Counted from the stretch's first letter, positions 52,303 to 62,340 are shown. The stretch is DNA of 64,000 nucleotides from Janthinobacterium sp. BJB426 (GCF_002735705.1 NZ_PDZL01000002.1:372001-436000), one strand, 5' to 3'. Numbers and translations: made by a program. Notes: generated by a model not told the origin, from the sequence alone.

Positions 52303-55300
52303 TTAATAGGTGTATTCAGCCGTGAAGCGCACGGAACGCGGCGCCGTGCGCCCATCGACCTGCAGGTAATTGCGGGAGATGGCGCCATGGTCTTCGCGCG
52401 TTTCGCTGTAGCGGGTCACGGTCTGGCTGTTGAACACATTGAAGACGTCCACCTTCAGGCTCAGGCCCTTGACGGCGCTGGGAGTATAGGCCACATTCAT
52501 GTCCAGCTGGGCTTGCCACGGCAGGCGGCCCTGGCTGCCGCGCGGCGCCGGCTTGCCATTGCAATAGAAGTAGGAATCGCCATAGTCGTTCTCGAACCTC
52601 AGGTTGTCGGGCAGCGCGCCGATGCAGTTGCGCGGCGCACCCGAGGTCAGCGACAGGTTGGCGCCGACCATCACGTCCGGGATGACCTGCATGAAGCCAT
52701 AGGCCTTGAAGGCGTGGCGGTGGTCGCCCGGCAGGTAGCCATAGGCGTTGTACATCAGCTCCTTGTGATCGTCGCTGACGGTCAGGCCCACGTCGCCGCC
52801 GCCGATGCTGTCCGTCTGGCCTTCCATATTGCCCTTCAGGCCGGACAAGGTGTAGGTCAGCTTGCCGTACCAGCCATTCGTGTACGGGTGCTCGATGAAC
52901 ATGTTCAAGGCGCGGTAGGTGCGCGATGGCAGTGGGTTGCCCCACTCCGCCGCCGAAATATCCACGCGGCGCAGGCCCTTGCCATCGTCAAAGTCCACCA
53001 TCAGGCTGTTGTCGCGGCCAGGGTTGATGATGGCGCACTGGAAACCGCTCCAGTTGCCCGTATCGACGCCGTTGCGCGTGGCCCAGGCTTGCAGCGGACG
53101 CTCGTCGCAGACGTCGTCGTTGGTGTCGTTCAGCTTGCGGTACAGGAAGCTGGCGCCCACCACCAGCTTCTTGCTCAAGGCGCGTTCGAAGCCCAGCGAG
53201 AATTCATCCTGCGACAGCGGCTTCAGGCCGACGGCCGTCACTTCGCGCGCATCGCGGCTCTGGCCATACGCGTTGTTGGCCGAATACGGCTTGCTGATGG
53301 CGTGCAGGCCCGTCGGCGCGCCCGTGACGGGATCGACGCCCGTATAGGTGTACATCTCGCTGGTGGCCAGGAAGGGGCTGGCCATGTTGCTCGACAAATT
53401 CGATGGCACCGGCAGGTGGTAGCGGCCGCCGTTGGCGAAGAATTTCAGGGTGCCGTCGCCCAGATAATCCCAGGTGGCGCCCACGCGCGGGGCGATCATG
53501 TTGCGCTGCGAAATGAAGGCCACGCCATCGGTGCTGTAGTTGGTGAACTGCTCGCGGCGCAGGCCCAGGTCCAGCAGCACCCGTTCCGTGACCTGGTAGT
53601 GATCCTGGATGTACTGCGCCGATTGCACGCTGGTCGGACGGGCCAGGTTGGCGTTCAGGTCCTTGCTGACGTAATAGCCATCCTTGCCGTAGCCCTGGCC
53701 CTGGGCCGGCGTTTCAAAGGCGCCGTTGATCGGCAGATTCGGATCTGTCGCCCGCAGGTAGTTCCAGCGATAGCCGCCGGCCAGGCTCAGGCCCACTTTC
53801 GATTCCACGTCGATGCGGTCGATGCCGCCACGCAGCGAATGCTTGCCCAGCTTGTATTCCAGGTCCAGGCGCTTGGCCTTCTGGCGGTCCTCCGAGGAAG
53901 GGTCGGTCAGGGTGCCCGTGACCGATTGCGGGTTCATGTAGACCAGGCCAGGGACTTGCGTCGATTGGATGGACTTGGTTTGCGCCAGGCTGGGGTCATA
54001 GCCTTCGGGAGTGCGGCGGTGGCTGGTGCGCGATTGCCCCATCATGGCCGTCACCGTCAGGTTGTCCGTCAGGTAGCCCGTGTACTTGAAGATGTCGACA
54101 TTCGCACCCGGTGCAGCCGACGAGCCGCAGCAGTTGATGGTGGTCTCGCTCCCGCCGCCAGGCACGTTGTTGCGTTTCAAGGTGGCATAGTCGAAACCAT
54201 AGCTCTGGCTATCCGTAGTCGTGCGGTCATACAGCTTGGTATATTCAAAATGATGGTCGTCCGTCAGGTTGTAATCGAGCTTGGCCATCATGCGGTCAAC
54301 CTTGCTCTTGCTCTCGCGCCAGCCGTTCGGCAGCACCTTGTCCGAGTCATCGCGCGCACCGGCGACGGCGCCGCCGTCCGTGCGCGTCTGTTCCAGCGCC
54401 ACGAAAGCGAACAGCTTGTTCTTGATCAGCGGTCCGCTGCCGTACAAGCCGACGACCTTGCTGGTGCTGCCGTTATCGCGGTTCCAGTACTTCAAGGTGC
54501 CATCCGTGTCCGGATTGGCGCCCGTGTTCGGGTAATAGCGGTTTTCCGTCGTGCCTTTCAGCGAACGGGGGATGATGGACACCTTGCCGCCGAATTCGAC
54601 CTTGTTGCCGCCGCTCTTGGTAGTGATGTTGATCACGCCGCCCGTGGAACGGCCAAATTCCGAGCCGTAACCACCCGACAGCACCTGCAGGTTGGAGATC
54701 GCGCCAAACGGCAGTTCCGACGCGCCCACCTGGGTCAGGAGATTCGTGATGGGGAAGCCGTTGACGTAGAACGCGTTTTCCGACTGGCCCGAGCCGCCGA
54801 TCGACGGCGCATTGCCATATGCGCTGTTGGTGCCGCGCGCCACGCCCGGCGTCAGCTGCACGATGGAAGCGACGTCGTTCCCAACCGGCAGCGCTTTCAA
54901 TTCCTTGGCCGTGAAAATCACGCCATTGTTGGTGTTCGACACGTCGATCGGATTGCGCGACGCCTTCACCACGACGGTCTGCTCCTGGCCCACGGTGCCT
55001 GCCGCGCTGGCCGGACCGAAGTTCGCTTCCGCGCCCGCGCCGATCAGGGCTTCGACTTCCTGCGACGCTTCCACCGAACCGGCACGCAGCACGCGCACCG
55101 CATAGCGCCCTGGCGGCATGGAGTTGGCCACGTAGCGGCCCGACGTATCGGGCGTCAGGCTGCGCTGCACGCCCGTCGCCAGGTTTTCCAGCACCACGGT
55201 GGCGCCGGCCGGCGCGCTTACTTCACCGAAAATGGTGCTGGTGGCGTTCGACTGTGCCCAGGCCTGGCCTGGCACGCCGGCCGCCAGGGCGATCACGATC

Positions 55301-55347
55301 GCGGCGGCGCGGCTGATGTCGCGCAATTTGAGTCGGGTGGTATGCAT
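52303..55347 (-). CDS. TonB-dependent receptor with carboxypeptidase-regulatory-like N-terminal domain
   Basis: 1014 residues from the ATG at 55347 (GGAG eight bases upstream). Signal peptide, then a CarboxypepD_reg/Oar-like beta domain at about 35-110 (GATVVLENLATGVQRSLTPD), a plug (TNNGVIFTAKELKALPVGND, YGSEFGRSTGGVINITTKSG), and a large barrel ending RFTAEYTY. Oar-type receptors of this size are common in glycan-use loci. Its promoter region shares three sequence blocks with that of the GH31 gene, which ties it to the GalNAc set. It is followed by the GH109 gene. Confidence 0.9.
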   Translation of the reverse strand: MHTTRLKLRDISRAAAIVIALAAGVPGQAWAQSNATSTIFGEVSAPAGATVVLENLATGVQRSLTPDTSGRYVANSMPPGRYAVRVLRAGSVEASQEVEALIGAGAEANFGPASAAGTVGQEQTVVVKASRNPIDVSNTNNGVIFTAKELKALPVGNDVASIVQLTPGVARGTNSAYGNAPSIGGSGQSENAFYVNGFPITNLLTQVGASELPFGAISNLQVLSGGYGSEFGRSTGGVINITTKSGGNKVEFGGKVSIIPRSLKGTTENRYYPNTGANPDTDGTLKYWNRDNGSTSKVVGLYGSGPLIKNKLFAFVALEQTRTDGGAVAGARDDSDKVLPNGWRESKSKVDRMMAKLDYNLTDDHHFEYTKLYDRTTTDSQSYGFDYATLKRNNVPGGGSETTINCCGSSAAPGANVDIFKYTGYLTDNLTVTAMMGQSRTSHRRTPEGYDPSLAQTKSIQSTQVPGLVYMNPQSVTGTLTDPSSEDRQKAKRLDLEYKLGKHSLRGGIDRIDVESKVGLSLAGGYRWNYLRATDPNLPINGAFETPAQGQGYGKDGYYVSKDLNANLARPTSVQSAQYIQDHYQVTERVLLDLGLRREQFTNYSTDGVAFISQRNMIAPRVGATWDYLGDGTLKFFANGGRYHLPVPSNLSSNMASPFLATSEMYTYTGVDPVTGAPTGLHAISKPYSANNAYGQSRDAREVTAVGLKPLSQDEFSLGFERALSKKLVVGASFLYRKLNDTNDDVCDERPLQAWATRNGVDTGNWSGFQCAIINPGRDNSLMVDFDDGKGLRRVDISAAEWGNPLPSRTYRALNMFIEHPYTNGWYGKLTYTLSGLKGNMEGQTDSIGGGDVGLTVSDDHKELMYNAYGYLPGDHRHAFKAYGFMQVIPDVMVGANLSLTSGAPRNCIGALPDNLRFENDYGDSYFYCNGKPAPRGSQGRLPWQAQLDMNVAYTPSAVKGLSLKVDVFNVFNSQTVTRYSETREDHGAISRNYLQVDGRTAPRSVRFTAEYTY

Positions 55348-55505
55348 GGTGTGTCTCCGTCTATATCGAGGGTTATGCGCGCCCTCCCCGCTCCAGGGCG
55401 GAGCCGGGGGATGCAATTCTTATGGTGGTCGTCGGCTGGCGCAGCCAGGCAATTGCGCCTTCCAGGAAATCAGTCCGTATCGGCTGATTTTCGTTTTCTT
55501 GGGAT

Positions 55506-55571
55506 TACTTTAAAAAGAAAAATAAGTATCGTCAACAAAAAGAAAGTTATAACGCAAATTTATTGCTAAAT
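55506..55571 (-). promoter_or_regulatory. conserved promoter block, copy A
   Basis: About 66 bases that match 62275-62340 at roughly four of five positions. On the minus strand both contain TTGACG (here 55530-55535) and TAAAGT (55507-55512) separated by exactly 17 bases, a good sigma-70 layout, with AACTTTCTTTT just upstream of the -35. It would drive the receptor gene starting at 55347, with a leader of about 150 bases. Confidence 0.7.
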
Positions 55572-55623
55572 TCAGTAAATAAAGGCGTTTTATCTTTCGA
55601 TTTAATCGATAATGCGTCATATA

Positions 55624-55762
55624 ACTTTCGTTATCGTGGTATGACGGATACACACGTAGGCATGAAGAGGGCCATGAGCACAGAATCGGCGCAGAAATCT
55701 GGGGATATCAACGCGAAAGCAGCCAGGGCAATCGCCTTTCACTTACGTTTATCTTTCGTATT
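55624..55762. promoter_or_regulatory. CTTTC-type operator blocks, region A
   Basis: Two further blocks shared with the 62.4-kb region. ACTTTCGTTATCGTGG at 55624-55639 is identical to 62393-62408. ACTTACGTTTATCTTTCGTA at 55741-55760 differs by three bases from 62510-62529. Direct CTTTC repeats spaced 11 bases are the type of site reported for DeoR-family regulators such as AgaR. The remainder of 55348-55849 shows no gene that I would support. Confidence 0.6.
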
Positions 55763-55802
55763 GCACATTTTAGAATGTTGTCTTTTCTTTTTGTAGCAAT
55801 AC

Positions 55803-55836
55803 CCCGGCCCGCCACCATGCTGGCTGGCGGGCCGGG
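55803..55836. terminator. strong hairpin after TonB receptor gene
   Basis: A perfect 12-bp stem (CCCGGCCCGCCA / TGGCGGGCCGGG) with a 10-base loop, 14 bases after the stop of the receptor gene at 55850. No long T run follows. Confidence 0.7.
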
Positions 55837-55849
55837 ACAAGGTCACGCC

Positions 55850-58795
55850 TTAAAAGAACTTGTAGCTGGCTGACAGGGCGAACTGGCGGCCGAACAGGTC
55901 CTGGCTATGGTTGTAGCCTTCCCAGCCGTTCGGGTCGTAGTAGGGCTGCTTGTTGAACGCGTTTTTCACGTTCAGGCCCACGTCCAGGTTCTTCATCGGC
56001 TTCCAGCTGAAGGCCAGGTTGACCGTCGTGTACGACGGCGCACCCTTGCACTGGCCGGCCGGCAGCGCCACCGAGGCGGCGGTGCAGTTTTCCGGCGTGT
56101 TGTCCTTGTCCCAGGGACCGTAGGCCCAGCGCGTCTTGCCCGAGTAGTTGACGAAGACGCTGCTGACGAAGTTACGGTAGCTCCAGTCGGCATTCACGGT
56201 GGCGCGGTAGCGCGGCGAATCGTAGTAGCCGACGGTGTTGCCCTTGATGTCGCTGCCGTCTTCGCTGTCGTGGGTGTCGCGCTTGCGGATGGTGGCCGCG
56301 ATGCCGGTACTCAGCTTGCCCCAGTCGCCGAGCGCGAAGCGCGTGCGGGCGTCGATGTCCACGCCGTCCATCAAAGTGCGGCCGCGGTTCGAATACGAGT
56401 TGATCAAGCCGCCCAGGTTGCCCACCGAGTAGCCGGGCACGCCGCCCGCGCACACGCCAGCATTGGCGGGATTGGCGCACATGGCCGCCACCGCCGCCAC
56501 ATTGCCCCGGTCCGTGTCAGTCAGGTCGTTGCGGATGGCGCTCGATGTGCCGGCCAGGGTCGGGCCGTACTTGCCCACCAGTTCCGTAAACAGCTCATTG
56601 AAGTCCTGGCGCACGATTTCGTCGCGGCGGTTGATGAACCAGTAATCGATGGAGATGCTCACATCCTTGGCCGGCTGCAGCACCAGACCCACGGTCGATA
56701 TCTTCGCCTTTTCCGGACGCAGGTTCTGGTTCGGCGGCGTCAGGCCGCCCACCGTCGTGGAGCAGTTCGAATTGAGCAAACTCTTGCCCAGGTCCGCATC
56801 CGTCGCTATTTTTGACTTCATCAGGGCGCGCGCCATGGCATTCGTTTCATCGCAGCGCACCGTGTCGCGGATGCCGCCCACCTGTGCAAAGACGCCGCCC
56901 GTGCCCGATTCGGCCAGGTTGGGTGCGCGGAAGCCTTCCGAATACGTCCCGCGCAGCATCAGGTCCGGCTGCGCGCGCCAGATCACGCCCAGCTTGGGCG
57001 CCAGGTTGGCCGAGAAATGCGGGTATTTGTCCACGCGCGCTGCCGCGTTGACTTCCAGGGTGTCGCTGAGCGGCACCACCACTTCGCCAAACACGGCGGC
57101 GATGGTGCGCCGGCCGTCGAACCAGGAACCGCCCTGCTGCGTGATCAGGCCATTGGCCGCATCCGCGTTGCCGGGCGTGAGAAAACTCTCGCGCATCACG
57201 TTGGTGCCGACGGCGGCGCGTACTTCGCGCTCGCCCAGCTTGAACAGGGTGCCTTCCACTTTCGCATCCCAGGTCATCAGTTTGGTCCACGATTCGATGG
57301 CAAACGTCGGGTAAGCGGCACGCACCAGCGCCGCATTCGCTTCGCTGATTTCGCCGAACTTGTAGGCCGGATTGTCGGCGATATACGTGCGGCCGCTGAC
57401 GGGATCTTTCGTGAACGGCCCGAATGCCTGCTCGAAGCCCTTGATGTTGATGTTCGCCGTCTGGAACAGGGTCGAATGGCTGCCCGCCACGCTGAGCGCC
57501 GTTTCAAAATCCCAGCCGCCGCCGATGCTGCCGCGCAGGCCGACGAGCGCGCGGTAGTTTTCATCGACATTCTTCTGGCCGAAGTGGCCCGTCGCATCCT
57601 GCAGCAGGTAGTTCAAGCCGGCCGCGCCGCCCATCTTGGCCACCATGTCGGCATCGAGCTTGCCTTTCAGGTAGACATTGTTCGGGCTCAGGAAAGGCGT
57701 GGCGAAGGTGTTCAGGGTATTGCCCGTATTTCGCGCGAACCAGTTGTTCGTGCTGCCGCTATTGAAGCTGGACGGGCCATTCTCGCCACGCATCTTGATG
57801 TGGGTGAAGGCGCCTTCCGCGAACGCTTCCATGTCGCCGCCCAGTTTCAACCGGCCGCTCAGGTAAGCCGTGGCCCGCTCCGAGGTAGGCCCCGTGTCGA
57901 GCTGGTTGGGCAGCGCATTCCACACGCAGCGCGTGCCCGACGCTTCGGTGATGCTGTTGTTGCAGCCATTGACGGCGCGCTGGGTGCGGGCATTGTTATT
58001 TGCCTTGTCGAAGACAAAGAAGGTTCCGGGATTCATGGTGCCCGGTTCGCTGCCGACGCCCACGCGCATGTTCGGGATGAAATTGGGATTGTTCGCATAA
58101 AAATACGAAGGACGCTTCTGCCAGGTGTCGGCCAGCGCGATGCGGTCGCGCTGGTAGACGTTCACGGAACCGTAGATGTTGTAGCCGTCGCTGGCCAGGT
58201 CGCCCAGGCCATACAGCACGCTGGCCTGGCGTTCGCCATAGGCTTTCACGCTCGGTGAAAACTCGCCATTGGCGCGCGCTTCCAGGCCTTGATACGACTT
58301 TTTCGTGATCACGTTGATAACGCCGGCCACGGCATCGGAGCCATACACGGCCGACGCGCCGTCCGTCAAAATCTCCATGCGCTCGATGGCGGCGGCGGGA
58401 ATGGCGTCGATATTGACGAACATGGTCTGGAAGCCGGCCGGCGCGCCATAGAACGACAGGCGGCGGCCGTTCAAGAGCACCAAGGTGCCCTGCGCGCCCA
58501 GGCCGCGCAAATTCGCTTGCGAACCGCCATCGGAACCCGTGAACATCGAGCGAAAATCCTGCTGCGCCGGACGGGCGGCGGGCAGGTTGTCGAGCACTTG
58601 CAGCAAGGTGAGCGCGCCCATGTTTTCGATCTGCTTGGCGTTGATCACCTGCACCGGCGACGCCGTTTCCGCGTTGATGCGCTTCAGGCTGGAGCCCGTC
58701 ACTTCGACGCGCGCCAGTTTCTCCTCCTCGGCTGCCAGCGCCGTCGACGCCAACCCTACCGCCACCATGGCGGCCATCAGTTTTTTCAAGTGCAT
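55850..58795 (-). CDS. TonB-dependent receptor, large carbohydrate-type
   Basis: 981 residues from the ATG at 58795, which has GGGAG upstream. Signal peptide ends AALAAEEE-like at about residue 22. A TonB-box-like VEVTGS follows, then a plug with SPVQVINAKQIENMGALTLL and MEILTDGASAVYGSDAVAGV, and a barrel ending FALSASYKFF. This class (with NPAA-type plug loops and a long barrel) commonly imports oligosaccharides. It lies 98 bases downstream of the GH31 gene on the same strand and should import the fragments that the locus degrades. Confidence 0.9.
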   Translation of the reverse strand: MHLKKLMAAMVAVGLASTALAAEEEKLARVEVTGSSLKRINAETASPVQVINAKQIENMGALTLLQVLDNLPAARPAQQDFRSMFTGSDGGSQANLRGLGAQGTLVLLNGRRLSFYGAPAGFQTMFVNIDAIPAAAIERMEILTDGASAVYGSDAVAGVINVITKKSYQGLEARANGEFSPSVKAYGERQASVLYGLGDLASDGYNIYGSVNVYQRDRIALADTWQKRPSYFYANNPNFIPNMRVGVGSEPGTMNPGTFFVFDKANNNARTQRAVNGCNNSITEASGTRCVWNALPNQLDTGPTSERATAYLSGRLKLGGDMEAFAEGAFTHIKMRGENGPSSFNSGSTNNWFARNTGNTLNTFATPFLSPNNVYLKGKLDADMVAKMGGAAGLNYLLQDATGHFGQKNVDENYRALVGLRGSIGGGWDFETALSVAGSHSTLFQTANINIKGFEQAFGPFTKDPVSGRTYIADNPAYKFGEISEANAALVRAAYPTFAIESWTKLMTWDAKVEGTLFKLGEREVRAAVGTNVMRESFLTPGNADAANGLITQQGGSWFDGRRTIAAVFGEVVVPLSDTLEVNAAARVDKYPHFSANLAPKLGVIWRAQPDLMLRGTYSEGFRAPNLAESGTGGVFAQVGGIRDTVRCDETNAMARALMKSKIATDADLGKSLLNSNCSTTVGGLTPPNQNLRPEKAKISTVGLVLQPAKDVSISIDYWFINRRDEIVRQDFNELFTELVGKYGPTLAGTSSAIRNDLTDTDRGNVAAVAAMCANPANAGVCAGGVPGYSVGNLGGLINSYSNRGRTLMDGVDIDARTRFALGDWGKLSTGIAATIRKRDTHDSEDGSDIKGNTVGYYDSPRYRATVNADWSYRNFVSSVFVNYSGKTRWAYGPWDKDNTPENCTAASVALPAGQCKGAPSYTTVNLAFSWKPMKNLDVGLNVKNAFNKQPYYDPNGWEGYNHSQDLFGRQFALSASYKFF

Positions 58796-58843
58796 TCCCA
58801 ACTCCCTTTTTATAAGTGATTTGTTTTCGTCAGCTTGCAAGAA

Positions 58844-58866
58844 CCCCTCCCCGGTCCGAAGAGGGG
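58844..58866. terminator. weak hairpin between GH31 gene and TonB receptor gene
   Basis: A 6-bp stem (CCCCTC / GAGGGG) with an 11-base loop in the 98-base gap. Short stem and no clear T run, so at most partial termination. Confidence 0.35.
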
Positions 58867-58893
58867 CTCCTTTGTAGTGAAATGATGATGTGT

Positions 58894-61800
58894 CTAGCGC
58901 GGCTTGACGGTCGCGCCTTCCGTGCCGGTCAGCACGGCGTTGGCCCAGTTGCCGCACACCTGGGCCGGGTGGGCGCCGCGCGCGCCCAGGGTGCGCAAAC
59001 TGAGCTGGCTCAGGCCGCGCACGTCGATTTCGGGTTTGACCACCCCGGGAGCCGTGACCAGACCGCTGTCATACAGCAGCCGCTCACCGCTCCAGACCTG
59101 GAATTGCAAGCCGCCCGCGCTGCGGCAGCTATCGTCCACACCCAGGTCGGCGCGCAGCAGATTCCAGTTGCCCGCCAGCTGCAAATCGATGCGGCTGGCA
59201 GGTCCCACGCCGAGGCCCTTGCGGAACCACAGCCCGTTCATGCGCATTTCGGCCACCTTGCCCACTGGCCGGTCTTTCGCGACAGTCTTCGGCAGCGCCA
59301 GGTCCGACAGGTAGCGCTGTACTTCCTCGCCTTCGGCCACGCGGTGCTCGAGCACGCGGAATGCGGACAGGGTGACGGGCGCCACGTCGGTCGCCAGCGC
59401 CGCGTCGAACGCGCGCGCCACCGGACCCGCTTGCGCCGCCGTTACCATCGGGTCCAGGGACGCGGCACCGTCGCCTTCCGGATTTTGCGTGCTCATGACG
59501 CGGAAACGCAGCAAGCGCCCGGCCGTGGCGGGGAAAGTAATCGTCTGCACGCCTTCCTGCAGTTTCAAGGTGCCCCGCACCAGCGGTACGCCCCATTCGC
59601 CGTTGTTGTCGCCGATGTAGATTTCATAGTCGCGCACCTGGCCATGCTTCCAGTGCTGGTCGTTGCGCGGCGCCAGTTCGATGCCGTCGACCAGCCGGCG
59701 CTCCGTGAAGCCGATCACCCATTCGTGCGGACCGCTTTTCACGGACGGGCTGCGCACGGTGCGGAACCACGTCTCTGGCTTGCCATCAAAGGCGTTTTCC
59801 AGCGGATAGCCGCTCTCCTCGGCAGGACGCGCCACCACCTGCATGGCGTCGGCCGGCAAGGCGCGGCCCGGCACGGGAGCGGCCGGGAAGTCGGCGTCGA
59901 CTCTGGCCACGGCCAGCGCGCCGGCGACCTGCAAAGTCAAGGCCTGGCGGATGTCCTGCGCCGCCACTTTCACGTGCAGGGTGCCTTGCCTGTCAGCCGC
60001 GTCGAAATACCAGCCCTCTGCCGCCTTGTCGTAGGCGGCGCGGTCGCCGGCTGCCGCGATCAGCCGTTCGCCAGCGCGCACGGCGGCCGGTGCCTGGCCC
60101 GACAGCATGCGCAGCGCATAACCGCGGCGCGCTTCCTGACCCTGGTACTGGCCATCGACGGCGCCGATGTCGACCTGCACGTCGCCGCCCGTCTGGCGCA
60201 TGCGGATGACTTGCTGGCTGAAGGCGCCGCCCTGGTACTGGCGCGTGTTGCCATCGTCTTCATACAGGGTGTATTCGGAATCGCCGTGCGGGTAGATATC
60301 GAGGGTCAGCTGATCCTTCGGCTTCTGGCCGTCGTACAGCATTTCCGGATACATGGGGAGGATGGCGCCGGCGCGCACGAACACGGGCAATTTATCCAGC
60401 GTCACCTGCATGTCCAGGTCGCGTCCTTTCGCGTCCGCCGTGGCCTGGCGGCCATCCCAGTAGTCGTACCACGTGCCCTGCGGCAGGTGGATGCCCTTGC
60501 GCCAGCCGCCGCTGACGGCCTGGCTGCGGTAGACGGGCGCCACCAGCAGGTCGCGGCCCAGCAGGAATTGGTATTTATAGGCTTCCGTGTAGGCGGCCGG
60601 GTCTTGCGGGTAATCCCACATCAGGCCGCGCACCAGCGGCGCGCCCGATTGGTCCGCTTCGCGCACGAGGGTATACATATAGGGAGTGAGGCGCATCTTG
60701 AGTTTCAGATAGCGGCGGTTGATGTCGCGGTAAGGCTGCTCGAACCACCACGGATGCTTGCGCTCGGCCGCGGCCCAGCCGGACATGCCCATCAGGACTG
60801 GCGTAAAACTCTTCCACTGCAAGTCGCGCAGATAGGTTTCCGGACTGCCGCCGAAGATGGCGTCCACGTCGCCAGACGCATACGCCTGGCCGGACAGGCC
60901 CGAGCCGATCAGCGTGGGAATGTGCCAGCGGATGTAGTCCCAGCTGGCGCTCTGGTCACCCGTCCACGCCACGGCGTAGCGCTGGATGCCGGCCCAGCCC
61001 ATCACCGTCCACAGGAAGGGGCGGCTGTCGGAGTTGTTCAGGATGCCGTCGTAGGCCGACTTGTTCGCGTCCATGGCGAACTGGTAGCCCTTGCCCGTCC
61101 ACGCCACGTCGAGCTTTTGCACGCGGCTGCCCGCCTGGCCCACTTCCCAGGCGATCTTGTCGACGCCGTTTTCCGTCCACAGGCCCGTGCGAAAACCATA
61201 GCCGGCCAGTCCCTTCACCGTTTCCGGCAAATTCGTGTAGCCGCAGCCATAGCCGTCGTTGGGCAGTATCCAGCCGCCCGGCATGTCGTGTTCGCGGTAC
61301 TGGCGCGCCACGCTTTCCACCACGTCCGGCGTCTTGCCGGTGGGGCCGTCACTCCAGCCCTTCGGCACGGAACCCGGCTTTTTCACGTTGTCGCCATCGT
61401 TGTAGCAATCGGCGTCGCCGTATTCCAGCGCCCAGCGGGGCAGCATGCGCGCGCGGCCCGTCAAGTCCGTGTAGCGGGCGACGACGTCGCGCAAGTCCTT
61501 GCCGACGAAGAAATACGCATCGAAGCGCCCTTCCGCGTGCTGCAGCGAGATCTGCTCCTTGTCGCGCAAGTCGTAGCTCCCGTCGGACCAGGTGTTGCGC
61601 AGCATGCCCCAACCCCGTGAACTCATCAGGAATGGCGCGGGATTCGGCCGGTCGCCCTCTTCCCAGCCGCCCGAATAGGACACGGGCACCTGCCTACCCT
61701 TGAATTCGAAGCGGCCATTCTGCTGGCCGCCGCCAAAGTACCGCTCGCCCGGCAGGCTCGATAACACTTGCACGCCCTGCTTGTCGTCGAGCGACAGCGG

Positions 61801-62244
61801 CTGCACCTCGCGCCACAGGGGCACCGCATCGCCCTTGCGCAGCAGGGTAAAGCGCAACGGTTTGCGGTCGATGCGCAGGCTCAGGGCTTCGGTGCTGATC
61901 AGGATATGGTCGGGCTGTTCATGGATCTGGTACGCCACCTGCGCGGCAGGCTGGCCCACGACGATGGGCGCGGCCTTGTCGCCCGGCCCCGTCAAACCCC
62001 CTTTTCCGCCGGCCTGGATGCGCAGCACGTCCACCAGCGGCAGGCTGATACGCAGCTGCATGCCCGTGTCGCTGCGCAGATCCCAGCCCAGTGCCTCGCC
62101 CTTGGCCACGTCGGCCGCATGCACGGCACTCACGCTGGCCAGGTTGCCGAGAGGCGCGGCCTGCAAGCTTTGCGCAGACAAGGTGGCAAGGGCGGCGAGG
62201 ACACAGGCGGCAAGGACGCGGCGGGGAAGCGGGAGAGGTTTCAT
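58894..62244 (-). CDS. GH31 glycosidase with F5/8C and NPCBM modules, probable alpha-N-acetylgalactosaminidase
   Basis: 1116 residues. Signal peptide to about 29. N-terminal GH31 beta domain (about 60-270), catalytic barrel (about 270-640), DUF5110-like C-terminal sheets (about 640-790). Then a coagulation factor 5/8 C-type module (about 800-930, DGKPETWFRTVRSPSVKSGP) and an NPCBM module (about 965-1110, LWFRKGLGVGPASRIDLQLA). Likely catalytic acids are Asp379 (KLDVAWTG) and Asp430 (WTGDQSASWDYIRWHIPT). The segment after the barrel strand, VMGWAGIQRYAVAWTGDQ, resembles the GH31 subgroup active on alpha-GalNAc rather than alpha-glucosidases. Substrate is inferred from this and from GH109 and agaS nearby. 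Divergent from agaS across a shared control region. Confidence 0.85.
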   Translation of the reverse strand: MKPLPLPRRVLAACVLAALATLSAQSLQAAPLGNLASVSAVHAADVAKGEALGWDLRSDTGMQLRISLPLVDVLRIQAGGKGGLTGPGDKAAPIVVGQPAAQVAYQIHEQPDHILISTEALSLRIDRKPLRFTLLRKGDAVPLWREVQPLSLDDKQGVQVLSSLPGERYFGGGQQNGRFEFKGRQVPVSYSGGWEEGDRPNPAPFLMSSRGWGMLRNTWSDGSYDLRDKEQISLQHAEGRFDAYFFVGKDLRDVVARYTDLTGRARMLPRWALEYGDADCYNDGDNVKKPGSVPKGWSDGPTGKTPDVVESVARQYREHDMPGGWILPNDGYGCGYTNLPETVKGLAGYGFRTGLWTENGVDKIAWEVGQAGSRVQKLDVAWTGKGYQFAMDANKSAYDGILNNSDSRPFLWTVMGWAGIQRYAVAWTGDQSASWDYIRWHIPTLIGSGLSGQAYASGDVDAIFGGSPETYLRDLQWKSFTPVLMGMSGWAAAERKHPWWFEQPYRDINRRYLKLKMRLTPYMYTLVREADQSGAPLVRGLMWDYPQDPAAYTEAYKYQFLLGRDLLVAPVYRSQAVSGGWRKGIHLPQGTWYDYWDGRQATADAKGRDLDMQVTLDKLPVFVRAGAILPMYPEMLYDGQKPKDQLTLDIYPHGDSEYTLYEDDGNTRQYQGGAFSQQVIRMRQTGGDVQVDIGAVDGQYQGQEARRGYALRMLSGQAPAAVRAGERLIAAAGDRAAYDKAAEGWYFDAADRQGTLHVKVAAQDIRQALTLQVAGALAVARVDADFPAAPVPGRALPADAMQVVARPAEESGYPLENAFDGKPETWFRTVRSPSVKSGPHEWVIGFTERRLVDGIELAPRNDQHWKHGQVRDYEIYIGDNNGEWGVPLVRGTLKLQEGVQTITFPATAGRLLRFRVMSTQNPEGDGAASLDPMVTAAQAGPVARAFDAALATDVAPVTLSAFRVLEHRVAEGEEVQRYLSDLALPKTVAKDRPVGKVAEMRMNGLWFRKGLGVGPASRIDLQLAGNWNLLRADLGVDDSCRSAGGLQFQVWSGERLLYDSGLVTAPGVVKPEIDVRGLSQLSLRTLGARGAHPAQVCGNWANAVLTGTEGATVKPR

Positions 62245-62274
62245 CTATCGGCTTTCAGAAGTGATTCGATGAAA

Positions 62275-62340
62275 TACTTTAAGAAGAAAAATAAATATCG
62301 TCAATCAAAAGAAAGTTAAAGCGGTAATTTATTAATAAAA
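62275..62340 (-). promoter_or_regulatory. conserved promoter block, copy B
   Basis: Counterpart of the block at 55506-55571. Minus strand TTGACG (62299-62304) and TAAAGT (62276-62281) are 17 bases apart, upstream of the GH31 start at 62244, giving a short leader. AACTTTCTTTTGATTGACG places a CTTTC element directly against the -35 box, where a repressor would block transcription. Confidence 0.7.

Noticed and set aside
51037..55569. A 1510-codon + strand open frame opposite the GH109 and TonB receptor genes
   Set aside because: It is antisense to two well-supported genes and is rich in Arg, Ala, His and Gln with no domain, as expected for the reverse frame of GC-rich coding DNA.
55563..55796. 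A 77-codon + strand frame in the intergenic region
   Set aside because: It spans the conserved operator blocks, has no ribosome-binding site or family, and its composition follows the AT-rich regulatory DNA.
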